A DNA stretch of 64,000 nucleotides from Leeuwenhoekiella palythoae (GTDB taxonomy: Bacteria; Bacteroidota; Bacteroidia; Flavobacteriales; Flavobacteriaceae): NCBI RefSeq assembly GCF_900130045.1, contig NZ_FQXT01000007.1, positions 1 through 64,000 of the forward strand. Reading direction: 5' to 3'. Below the pieces are notes generated by a model that did not search any database, was not told the origin of the DNA, and saw only the letters and a program-made list of their open reading frames with translations. Position 1 is the stretch's first letter; the number at the start of each line of letters is the position of its first letter. A program made the translations under genes and the position numbers. This document shows, piece after piece, positions 1-8,395 of the stretch.

Positions 1-15
1 CCGAAAATCGGGAGG

Positions 16-47
16 CAAAGATACCACCCTTTTCCTTTATAAAACAA
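16..47 (-). promoter_or_regulatory. Leftward Bacteroidota-type promoter at the left edge
   Basis: On the minus strand the sequence reads TATCTTTG (plus strand 16-23), a match to the Bacteroidota -7 consensus TAnnTTTG. A TTG element (45-47) lies 21 bp upstream. It would drive a leftward gene outside the window. The identity of that gene cannot be seen. Confidence 0.5.
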
Positions 48-209
48 GCTTTTTTTAAACTTTATTTCTTAGCGCCGCCAAAAGGTATCAATAACCTCTA
101 AGCGAACATTTGTTTTCAACAAACAACCTATAAGCTTACCTTAAGATTGTTTACTTGATCTATATTTCTATGAACATAAAACCGTTTTTTATATCCGATT
201 TTGGAGGCG

Positions 210-239
210 CAAATATAGAACGATTATCTAACCCCACAA
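210..239 (-). promoter_or_regulatory. Second leftward promoter upstream of the edge gene
   Basis: The minus strand reads TATATTTG (210-217) with TTG (237-239) 19 bp upstream, an excellent match to the TTG-N19-TAnnTTTG pattern. With the element at 16-47 it forms a tandem arrangement about 190 bp apart, pointing out of the window. Confidence 0.5.
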
Positions 240-551
240 GCACTTTTTTTAAGTATTTTTAAAATAATTTTCTAACACCTTGTTTACAAGAAGTTACATT
301 CTTAAAGTTTTTGAAAAAAGTTCTGCATATGCTGATGAAGCCAAAATAATGAAGGATTCAAAGAGCTTCCTAAAAAGCAAAATCCAGAATTTTACTGGAT
401 TTACTCGATGAACTACACAAAAAATTCTGATTCTTCTCCATTAAAAATATTCGGGTTAGGGATTGAGCGGCCTGTTTGAGCTCTTATTGCGCTGCCAAAA
501 GCGCAATAAAGCGAGTAGCGAAAGCCAGGTTGATGTTAAAAACAGCAAAAC
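240..551. other. Non-coding stretch downstream of the porin
   Basis: I see no gene here. It holds two imperfectly explained hairpins: a 7-bp stem AATCCAG/CTGGATT near 381-402, and a 9-10 bp stem TTATTGCGC/GCGCAATAA at 484-509. Neither has a T-run, so they are not convincing terminators for the leftward porin gene that ends at 552. The second contains a GCGCTGCCAAAA core that resembles the GC-rich motif at 71-83. Confidence 0.4.
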
Positions 552-2516
552 CTACAAAAAGAAATTCCACACCAACCCAAAACGAAACGTGAAATCCCGG
601 TACGGATAACCCGGAGCTGAATAATAATCCGAAGGACTCACCAAGGAATTGATGTGCTCGGCGATGAAAAAGATGCGCGTCTGGCGAACTTTCATATTGA
701 AAAACAAATCTAACAACGGAAAGCCACCCAAAGCCTGATCGTTCTGAACGTAAAATTCGGCAAGTACAGGATCATACGCGTTCATATTATATTCAGTAAA
801 GTAGTTGAATCTAAAACCTGTTTGAACGAAAAGCGCCTTTTGAAACCATTCATCTGTATAATACAAGGTGTTTCGCGTGATGATTTCAGGAACATTAAAA
901 TAACTCATCCCTGAACTTACATTTTGATAAGCCACCGTATTATCTAAACCAAATTTGCCCAATCTAAATTCCTTATTGAGCTTGAATTTTAAATAGGTGA
1001 CATTAGCATCTGCCTGAAAAGATTGCACCAAGCCGGCATTATTTCTACCAAAATAAGCATAATCTGCAATACTCACTAAACTAGCAGAAGCATTGAACCA
1101 TTTTTTTGATTCCATCTTAAAATCGAGAGAACTGGTCTTTACGTTCTCATAATTTTCAGCATTGTACCAGTTGTAATTCTGGTAACTGCTTTGATACAGC
1201 AAGTGATTATAATTTGCAGGAGAAGAATTGATGTGAATTCCGCCAGAAAATGCTGCTTTATCTTTTAGCTTAAAACTGGCCTCTGCATTAAAATCTAAGC
1301 CCGAAAAGTCACCTACCACATTGGTCTGTGCTTCGCCTTTTAATTGAAAGCCTTTGTACGCTTTTCTATAAGAAGCTCCGACTGCAACAATACCCCCCTG
1401 AAGTGCATTGGGAATCGTCTCATCTTCTCGAACGAGCACCGAGTTATAGCCATAATTGTAATAGGTATGATTAGCCTGAAAGTTTAGCGTTCCTAATATA
1501 TTGTTTGAATACTCTACAAAGACTCTATTGTTCAATTCTTCATAATCTGTGCGATCTACCAAATTAGAAGTCACAAAAGATTCGCCGAATAGATCAGTAG
1601 CGGGAGTGGTTTGCCTATATTCAAAGAACTTGTCTTCGTAATTGAGGATATGCCCTATTTGAATTCTATTCTTATTGACGCTGTCATTCTGCTTAATTAA
1701 GTCGTAGCGCTGATTAATGTAAAATCGGGCTCCATCGAGAATACTTTCGGCATCTTCAAAGTTAACTGACAGCCTAGCGCGATCATTGAACTGAGAATCG
1801 CCTCCTCCGAAATTAACCAAGGCTTGATCTGTAAGGCCACCGTTTTCTTCGTTTAATAAATCCTGCGCCACATAATGCGCTTTAACGTTGTAACGGTTAT
1901 TTTTTGATTGATAATTCGTCGTGAATCTGAAATTCCCTGTACTGGTAAGTGCGTTTTGATATTTACCCAAACTTCGCAACCCCTTATAAGCGATAGAAAA
2001 ATTGAAGCGTTTAGATTTATTCATCGTAAAAAACGCATCAAGGTTTTGGCCTTGAGAGAATACACTTTTATAATATAGCTCGGTTAACGGCGTGGGAACT
2101 TGATAATAAAAAATATCATCAACCTCCATATAATTGAAATGCCGCGCGCGGGCTCCAAATTCAGGCATCACTTTTTCACTATCAAAAGTATAGGCCAGCG
2201 TATTATAGGTTTGCCCTTCATTAGCAAATGGCAACAACTCAAAATTGTCTTTCCTGAGGTAATTATACTTGTAGAGTTTTTCTACCGTAAGTGATGTATC
2301 TACAATAGTGGTGTCATTTTCAATTGAAATGATTTTGTATAAATCTAAGGGTGGGCGTTGGCGTGCTGCTCTATTTTTAAGACCTCTATTGGTTAAACTG
2401 TCTTCATAACTGTTTCTCCCTCCTCCTTCACGTCTAATTGTAGAATTATCTTGAGAAAACATCTTAAAACCAAACATTAATACAATGATGCAAGTAAGTT
2501 TAATCCTAAAACCCAT
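552..2516 (-). CDS. Putative outer-membrane porin (Porin_10 family)
   Basis: A 654-residue protein with an N-terminal signal peptide (hydrophobic segment at about residues 6-21, ending FS-QD). The remainder is rich in alternating aromatic/polar beta strands and finishes FRFGLVWNFFL, as in outer-membrane beta-barrels. Length and layout match the flavobacterial 'putative porin' family Porin_10 (PF14121). A periplasm-facing N-terminal region with RREGGGRNS precedes the barrel. It is a single leftward gene with no close partner; its upstream neighbour susD ends 180 bp away behind its own terminator. Substrate is unknown. Assignment to the family is from recognition of sequence style, not from a search. 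It could alternatively be another barrel family of similar size. Confidence 0.75.
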   Translation of the reverse strand: MGFRIKLTCIIVLMFGFKMFSQDNSTIRREGGGRNSYEDSLTNRGLKNRAARQRPPLDLYKIISIENDTTIVDTSLTVEKLYKYNYLRKDNFELLPFANEGQTYNTLAYTFDSEKVMPEFGARARHFNYMEVDDIFYYQVPTPLTELYYKSVFSQGQNLDAFFTMNKSKRFNFSIAYKGLRSLGKYQNALTSTGNFRFTTNYQSKNNRYNVKAHYVAQDLLNEENGGLTDQALVNFGGGDSQFNDRARLSVNFEDAESILDGARFYINQRYDLIKQNDSVNKNRIQIGHILNYEDKFFEYRQTTPATDLFGESFVTSNLVDRTDYEELNNRVFVEYSNNILGTLNFQANHTYYNYGYNSVLVREDETIPNALQGGIVAVGASYRKAYKGFQLKGEAQTNVVGDFSGLDFNAEASFKLKDKAAFSGGIHINSSPANYNHLLYQSSYQNYNWYNAENYENVKTSSLDFKMESKKWFNASASLVSIADYAYFGRNNAGLVQSFQADANVTYLKFKLNKEFRLGKFGLDNTVAYQNVSSGMSYFNVPEIITRNTLYYTDEWFQKALFVQTGFRFNYFTEYNMNAYDPVLAEFYVQNDQALGGFPLLDLFFNMKVRQTRIFFIAEHINSLVSPSDYYSAPGYPYRDFTFRFGLVWNFFL

Positions 2517-2637
2517 ACTTCTCTCTTATTTAAATATGCGAAACTAAATATATAACGAAGAATATCATCAAAAAATATTTAATACTTCTATCTCGCGCAA
2601 TTATACATCAATTTATCTAGACCTAGATATCTTGCAA

Positions 2638-2673
2638 ATAAAAACCGGATAGCAATTGAATTGCTATCCGGTT
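2638..2673 (-). terminator. Intrinsic terminator of the susCD operon
   Basis: A near-perfect inverted repeat at 2643-2673, with arms AACCGGATAGCAATT and its complement around a single G, is followed on the minus strand by TTTTTATTT. It lies 24 bp beyond the susD stop, so it ends the leftward susC-susD transcript. Confidence 0.85.
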
Positions 2674-2696
2674 CTAAAATTCATCAATAATGATGA

Positions 2697-4208
2697 TTAA
2701 TTCTGATCCGTCAGATTTGTATTAAACAAAATTTCGTTTTGCGGAATTTCATAAGTTAATCTCTCATCATTATGGTTAAATGATTGCCCAGCAAAGTCTA
2801 ACCAGTTAGACCCTCTAGTGCGCGTCTCACGTCTTCTTTTCATAATGAAATAAGATTGACCTTCTCCCCAAAGCTCAAGTCTCGCTTGCAAAGCAGCCTC
2901 GTCTGCCAACTGATTATTTGGCATAGCATCAATATAAGAAGTATCATCTAATCTTAAGTCTAAAACTGCTTTCAAGCTAGTTCTTGCAGCTGCAAAATCA
3001 CCATTTTCAGCCGCAGCTTCTGCATGTAGTAGATACATTTCTGCGGAACGCATATAATGCGAATCTGAGTCAATGTTTGCCTGTGGTCCTGAGAACAATC
3101 CAAAACCATTCAATTCGGCGCCTTTATAATAAAATTTACCTAGAGGTCTTAAAGTTGAACTGAATTGATTCAATCGAATATCGTCTTCTCTAAAATTACT
3201 ATACAATCCAGCATCCATACCTTTTGGATTACCTACTGCCGCGTAACTATAACTGTACGCGTCCATAAAGCCCCACCAAGAAAGTAAAGAAGCTAATCCT
3301 TGACCTTCTGGTGTAATATTAATACCCCAAATAACACCTGGAATTGTATTAATATCATTGAAACCACCAACACTACCATCTTCCCCTGGCAACAAAGCTA
3401 CTTCATCTGCCGTCATAATAGGATAACCAGCATCAATTACCTTCTTAGCATATTCTTGCGCTGATGCCCAATTGTTCATAGCTCCGTAAGTCTTAGCTAA
3501 TAAACCTCTTACAATATCCTGATTGATTTCAATTTTCTCTTCACGAACAAAACCATCAAGAAGGATTTCTGCGTCTAATAAGTCACTTAGCACAAAATTG
3601 AAAACGTCCTGCAAAGAACTTTTAGGTTGATCTAACACCTCTGCACTATTATAAAGCGGCAAAACAGGCTTGGTTAAATCTGAGATATCATTCACATAGG
3701 CGTGAATCAAAAAGAAGTATGCATAACCACGAAGTGCCTTAGCTTGACCAATCGTATATCTACCAGTTTCAGTTTCTGGCACCACATCATTACCACCGGA
3801 AGCGTCAATAACTAAATTTGAAAGATTAATAATTCTATACAAAAATCTCCAAGCTCTATAGTTAACATCATTATCAGGATCTAGGGTTGCCGTTAGCTCT
3901 GAAATATTTACTTGTCTATTATAACTTTTTCCTAAATGAGCAGCATCACCACTTAATATATCCATTTGCATATATTGTGCTGTAATCCCAAAATCTTCTT
4001 GCGCAGTCGTTCCTCCACTTCCATAGCGGTAAAGGTTTTCATAAATCCCAAGTAAAGTTCCTTTTGCTGCCTCCTCATTAACTTCAGTGGCCGCAGCTAC
4101 CTGCGCATCAGTTAATACCTCTGTAGGCTGCACCTCTAAATAGTCTTCACTACAAGAAGTCAACGCAAACAGCGCCCCTACATATATAATTTTTCTCAAA
4201 GTTTTCAT
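2697..4208 (-). CDS. SusD/RagB-family nutrient-binding outer-membrane lipoprotein
   Basis: A 503-residue lipoprotein with signal MKTLRKIIYVGALFALTSC, whose lipobox ends in Cys19. The helical, TPR-like body has typical SusD signatures: GYAYFFLIHAY, LLAKTYGAMNNWASAQEYA and AEMYLLHAEAAAENGDF. The C-terminus contains the usual WGEGQSYFIMKRR segment and ends NEILFNTNLTDQN. SusD proteins sit as a lid on their SusC partner and capture oligosaccharides or other ligands at the cell surface. It starts 10 bp after the susC stop, so the two are co-transcribed. No hydrolase, sulfatase or dedicated regulator lies beside it, so the substrate cannot be read from context. Family assignment is secure. Confidence 0.93.
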   Translation of the reverse strand: MKTLRKIIYVGALFALTSCSEDYLEVQPTEVLTDAQVAAATEVNEEAAKGTLLGIYENLYRYGSGGTTAQEDFGITAQYMQMDILSGDAAHLGKSYNRQVNISELTATLDPDNDVNYRAWRFLYRIINLSNLVIDASGGNDVVPETETGRYTIGQAKALRGYAYFFLIHAYVNDISDLTKPVLPLYNSAEVLDQPKSSLQDVFNFVLSDLLDAEILLDGFVREEKIEINQDIVRGLLAKTYGAMNNWASAQEYAKKVIDAGYPIMTADEVALLPGEDGSVGGFNDINTIPGVIWGINITPEGQGLASLLSWWGFMDAYSYSYAAVGNPKGMDAGLYSNFREDDIRLNQFSSTLRPLGKFYYKGAELNGFGLFSGPQANIDSDSHYMRSAEMYLLHAEAAAENGDFAAARTSLKAVLDLRLDDTSYIDAMPNNQLADEAALQARLELWGEGQSYFIMKRRRETRTRGSNWLDFAGQSFNHNDERLTYEIPQNEILFNTNLTDQN

Positions 4209-4218
4209 TTTATTTTTT

Positions 4219-7200
4219 TTATAATGTTAAATTAACCCCAAATACAATTGTTGACAAAGGATTGTATCGATAGATACTAGAATTACCAGTAACCGAAGTA
4301 GAAGGGTTAAAACCATTTCTCTTAGACCATAATGCTAAATTATCCCCAGAAAGAAACAAATCTAAATTAGCTAATCCCATTTTTTCAACAAATGATGTTG
4401 GCATCGTATAACCTAAACGGATATTATTCAATGCTAAGAAGTCTGATTTCGTAAGGAATCTAGTTGAAGTAGCACTTTGCTGAATTTGAAATCTAGCATC
4501 TTGACGCGGAATATCTGTAACATCTCCGGGCGACATCCAACGGTCTCTAATATCCACATGAAAATTGTTAGTTCCCGCATAATCGTTATCCATCAAGTTA
4601 GCATAAGCTCCATCGTAAGACCATCCTCCTAGAGAGTAAGCGAACAATGCACTTAGTGAGAAAGCTCCATACTCAGCATTTAAACGGAAAGAACCGGTAA
4701 TATCAGGGATTGCTGTTTTATCAACAAATCTGTCTGCCGCTTCTGCATAAACTTCGGTAATGTCTTGAACAATGTTTGCATCTGGATTATCATTCATATA
4801 CCCAGTTAAAGAAGTAATAACTACATCATCCGCTCCGAAAGTGCCATCATTATCTACATCATCAAAATAACGCTCCCATTGTGCGGCACCAGTTTCAATA
4901 TTTACACCTGCATAAATAGGCATATACCAATCATATAATGATCTGCCTGCAGTACGACCATAGCTACCTTCTTGATCAAAACGCTGCTCTTCACCCGTAG
5001 TAGGATCGATAGGTAATGCGACTAGCTCATTATCAAGAAGCTGACCATTTATTCCTAAATTAAGTTTGAATTTAGGGCTCTTAACTAAACTGAAATCCAA
5101 GTCGAATTCAACACCTGAGTTTAACATTTCTCCATCATTAACTTGAATAACTGCAAAACCATTAGATGGCGCAACATTTCTGGAGAAGAACATATCCGTT
5201 GTTGATTTTCTATAATATTCTACAGACGCATCAACAAAATTAAATAGTTCGAATTCAGCCCCCACGTTAAATTGATTTGAGCTTTCCCAAGTAAGATCTG
5301 GATTACCTCTAGTAGTAAATGCTAATGAAATATTATTGTTTAGGTTATTGATAGAGTAAATATTATATCCTGGGTATAAACCTCCATAAGAACCATCTGT
5401 ATCAGAGTTACCTATAACACCATAACTTGCTTTTAGTTTTAGAAAATCTATAGCACTAGAGTTTTGTAGAAAATCCTCTTGTGATAAAATCCAAGCTCCA
5501 CCGATGGCATAAAAGTTCCCCCATTTTTCATTTACAAATCTAGAGGAAGCATCCCTGTTAAAAGTTCCGTTTAAGTAATATTTATTTGCAAAATCCAAAG
5601 TTACATTTGCAATATAGCTTTCAGTTTTTTCTTCACGAGTAAAACCATCACTTGGGTTATTGATAACACCATTTCTGATGTCTGTCCCAAAAGAAGTAAC
5701 TAAGTTTGAACGACTAGCAAATAAATAATTAAATTCATAACCAGTTGCTACGTGAGAAAGAAATGCTGATAAATTAAAATCTCCAAATTGTTTAGCGTAG
5801 CGCAATCCTGTTCTTATAGTATAATTTTTAGTTTCAGAGCGCGCTCGTGAAACTCGTCCACCCTCTCCTTTAGCCGGGCTGTAAAAACGCTCGTTCAAAT
5901 CAATATCTTCACTCATAAAGTATTGATAACCAAAATTGTTTTCAAAGGTTAACCCATCAACAATGTCAATTTTAAGGTCATTGTTGAAGTTAATAGAGTT
6001 TGCCTTTGATTTATTAATATTGATTTCTGAATCTGCCACACCATTAGTAGCAAAACCAAAACCACGACCATCTTCTAAACCATAATCAAAAAGAAATCCA
6101 CCATAAATAGGATCTGGAATTCTATTACCAGCTGCATCTCTTTGATATAATGGGTATATAGTAGGTAAATTATCTATCCACCAAAACTGTGATCCAGAAT
6201 CCTCACTTGTACCATTAACATTTTGCTCACTTTGAGCGTAATTAATAGTTGTAGTAGAGTTAATAATATCCAAAACATTATTAGTAGCTGTCACACGACC
6301 ATTTAACCTCTTGTAATCGGTATTATTCGCGTACCCAACATCATCCACATATCCAAAAGATGCATATACAGAAGAGTTTTCTCCACTGTTAGAAAGAGAG
6401 ACATTTGCTTCAGTTCTATTTGAACTTTGGAATGCAAAGTCTTCCCATCTTTCTGGACTGTATCTTCTAGTAACACCAGGACGAACTGTTGCAGTAGCAG
6501 GATCAATCAATTGCGCTACAGCTGCAGCATCACTACCGCCAATATTCCACATATTGTATACAGGCGAAATATCAGAAACATCTGCATTTGCCCCTTCGAA
6601 TAAGTTAGCATTTGCATAATCGATTGCCGCTCCTTGATCACCGTCGTTCTCTAACAATCCTCTCTGATAGGTTCCTTCCCAGGCAATACCAATATATTCC
6701 TCAGGAGACTTAATTGTCTCATAACGCTTAATTCCCTGATAGTTTGTACCGGTTTTAATAGAAACGTTTAGGTTATTTCTACCCTTACCTTTTTTGGTTG
6801 TAATTACAATTACTCCGTTAGCACCACGAGCCCCATATAATGAAGTTGCTGAAGCGTCTTTAAGCACCGTAACAGATTTAATATCATTAGGATTGATATC
6901 ATTTAAACTCCCTCCAAATGGAGCGTCATCAACCACATATAAAGGAGCTTGACTACCATTGATAGAACCAAAACCTCTAATTCTGATTGTAGATGTACTA
7001 CCAGGCTGACCGGTAGTATTAAAAACTGAAACCCCTGCAGCCTCTCCAGCTAGTGCCTGAGAAACGTTTGTAAAAGACTTCTTAGAGATTTGTTCCCCTT
7101 CAACAACTTTTGCAGATCCTGTAAAAGAAGTTTTAGACACATTACCAAAACCAGTAACCACCACCTCATCTAACTCCTCACCTGCTTGCATGGAAACACT

Positions 7201-7473
7201 GATCGTTGAAGAAGCTCCTACGGCCACTACTTGGTCTTGAAAACCAATGTAAGAAAAAACAAGGTTCTGCCCTTGCTCTGCGCTGATAGAATAATTCCCA
7301 TCAAAGTCGGTTTGAGTACCAACACTGGTTCCTTGAACCACAATGTTTACTCCTGGTAGCGGCATACTATTGCCGTCAGTTACTGTACCAGTAACAGTTT
7401 TTTGCTGAGCGAATGTCAACTGTGTTAAAAACAGTAAACCTAGCGCAAAGCACCACGTAATTTTTGATTTCAT
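4219..7473 (-). CDS. SusC/RagA-family TonB-linked outer-membrane transporter
   Basis: A 1084-residue TonB-dependent transporter. I place the start at 7473 (MKSKITWCFALG), which gives a clean signal peptide ending TFAQ. The longer frame to 7548 adds 25 residues that lack signal features. Order: signal peptide, carboxypeptidase-regulatory-like domain (about residues 22-105, TVTGTVTDGNSMPLPGVNIV), a TonB-box-like segment (LDEVVVTGFG), plug domain with the SusC signature SLYGARGANGVIVITTKKGK, then a 22-strand-type barrel ending FGVNLTL. It imports ligands captured by the adjacent SusD, powered by TonB-ExbBD. I could not find a confident promoter in the 250 bp upstream. The substrate is not evident. 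Confidence 0.93.
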   Translation of the reverse strand: MKSKITWCFALGLLFLTQLTFAQQKTVTGTVTDGNSMPLPGVNIVVQGTSVGTQTDFDGNYSISAEQGQNLVFSYIGFQDQVVAVGASSTISVSMQAGEELDEVVVTGFGNVSKTSFTGSAKVVEGEQISKKSFTNVSQALAGEAAGVSVFNTTGQPGSTSTIRIRGFGSINGSQAPLYVVDDAPFGGSLNDINPNDIKSVTVLKDASATSLYGARGANGVIVITTKKGKGRNNLNVSIKTGTNYQGIKRYETIKSPEEYIGIAWEGTYQRGLLENDGDQGAAIDYANANLFEGANADVSDISPVYNMWNIGGSDAAAVAQLIDPATATVRPGVTRRYSPERWEDFAFQSSNRTEANVSLSNSGENSSVYASFGYVDDVGYANNTDYKRLNGRVTATNNVLDIINSTTTINYAQSEQNVNGTSEDSGSQFWWIDNLPTIYPLYQRDAAGNRIPDPIYGGFLFDYGLEDGRGFGFATNGVADSEININKSKANSINFNNDLKIDIVDGLTFENNFGYQYFMSEDIDLNERFYSPAKGEGGRVSRARSETKNYTIRTGLRYAKQFGDFNLSAFLSHVATGYEFNYLFASRSNLVTSFGTDIRNGVINNPSDGFTREEKTESYIANVTLDFANKYYLNGTFNRDASSRFVNEKWGNFYAIGGAWILSQEDFLQNSSAIDFLKLKASYGVIGNSDTDGSYGGLYPGYNIYSINNLNNNISLAFTTRGNPDLTWESSNQFNVGAEFELFNFVDASVEYYRKSTTDMFFSRNVAPSNGFAVIQVNDGEMLNSGVEFDLDFSLVKSPKFKLNLGINGQLLDNELVALPIDPTTGEEQRFDQEGSYGRTAGRSLYDWYMPIYAGVNIETGAAQWERYFDDVDNDGTFGADDVVITSLTGYMNDNPDANIVQDITEVYAEAADRFVDKTAIPDITGSFRLNAEYGAFSLSALFAYSLGGWSYDGAYANLMDNDYAGTNNFHVDIRDRWMSPGDVTDIPRQDARFQIQQSATSTRFLTKSDFLALNNIRLGYTMPTSFVEKMGLANLDLFLSGDNLALWSKRNGFNPSTSVTGNSSIYRYNPLSTIVFGVNLTL

Positions 7474-7728
7474 AAATTTATTTATTTGAATTAGCCATCG
7501 CAAACATCTTAAAAGTTTCTTAGAATTACAACGAATTTTTAGATACATTTAAGATTTAACATAGTAAATAATTAAAATAAACGCTTTAATTAGCTTTTAT
7601 TTAACAGATACTCAGCTAATCAAAGTATTTTCAAAAAATATTTTAATAAGTACATAATTTTTTAAAATTCAACTCTTTAAGAGCATCTTCGCTTAGCAAT
7701 TTTGAAAATTGTTCTATTTTGCACCTCT

Positions 7729-8331
7729 ATGATTTTGAAATTACGTTCACAAAATAAATTAATAGAATGCGGTACCGATGAAGCTGGAAGAGGCTGTTTA
7801 TCAGGCCCCGTTACTGCTGCGGCGGTTATTTTACCCGACTCGTTTGTTAATAAAACCTTAACAGATTCCAAATTACTTAATCATAAGTCTCGTGAATTAT
7901 TGCGGCCTATAATTGAAAAAGAAGCTCTTGCTTATGGCATTGCTCAAGTTTTTCCTGATGAGATTGATGCTATTAATATTCTTAATGCGTCAATAAAAGC
8001 AATGCACTTGGCTATTGAACAACTTCAACAACAGCCCCAACACATTTTAGTTGATGGTAATCGCTTTAAGCCTTATAAAGATTGCTCACACGAATGCATC
8101 ATAAAAGGCGACAGCAAATTTTTATCTATCGCTGCTGCATCAGTTTTAGCAAAAACGGAACGGGATCGATATATGACGGACTTGCATATGCAATTTCCGC
8201 AATATAACTGGAAGAAAAACAAGGGATACCCCACTAAGGAGCATCGAGAAGCTATCAAAGCATACGGACTTACCCCACATCATCGTAAAAGTTTCAAACA
8301 ATTACCTGAGCAGCTTCGGCTTGACATTTAA
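7729..8331 (+). CDS. rnhB: Ribonuclease HII
   Basis: A 200-residue RNase HII, which cleaves the RNA strand of RNA-DNA hybrids and removes misincorporated ribonucleotides. The active-site motif [14 protein letters not shown] is near the N-terminus (Asp and Glu), followed by ILVDGN and [21 protein letters not shown], which supply the remaining acidic residues. I prefer the ATG at 7729 ([10 protein letters not shown]) over that at 7702. A TTCTATTTTG element (about 7711-7720), similar to the -7 box, lies between the two ATGs, so the longer start would probably fall outside the transcript. That would also make the message nearly leaderless. It diverges from susC and precedes an unrelated-looking lipoprotein gene. 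Confidence 0.93.
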   Translation: MILKLRSQNKLIECGTDEAGRGCLSGPVTAAAVILPDSFVNKTLTDSKLLNHKSRELLRPIIEKEALAYGIAQVFPDEIDAINILNASIKAMHLAIEQLQQQPQHILVDGNRFKPYKDCSHECIIKGDSKFLSIAAASVLAKTERDRYMTDLHMQFPQYNWKKNKGYPTKEHREAIKAYGLTPHHRKSFKQLPEQLRLDI

Positions 8332-8395
8332 GGTTGTGTAAACAGATATTCTGACTTAAGAGTACTTACCTTTGCTGTGTTTAAAATGTATTCTA

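Noticed and set aside
484-509. Hairpin TTATTGCGC/GCGCAATAA as terminator of the porin gene
   Set aside because: No T-run follows on the minus strand, so it does not qualify as an intrinsic terminator.
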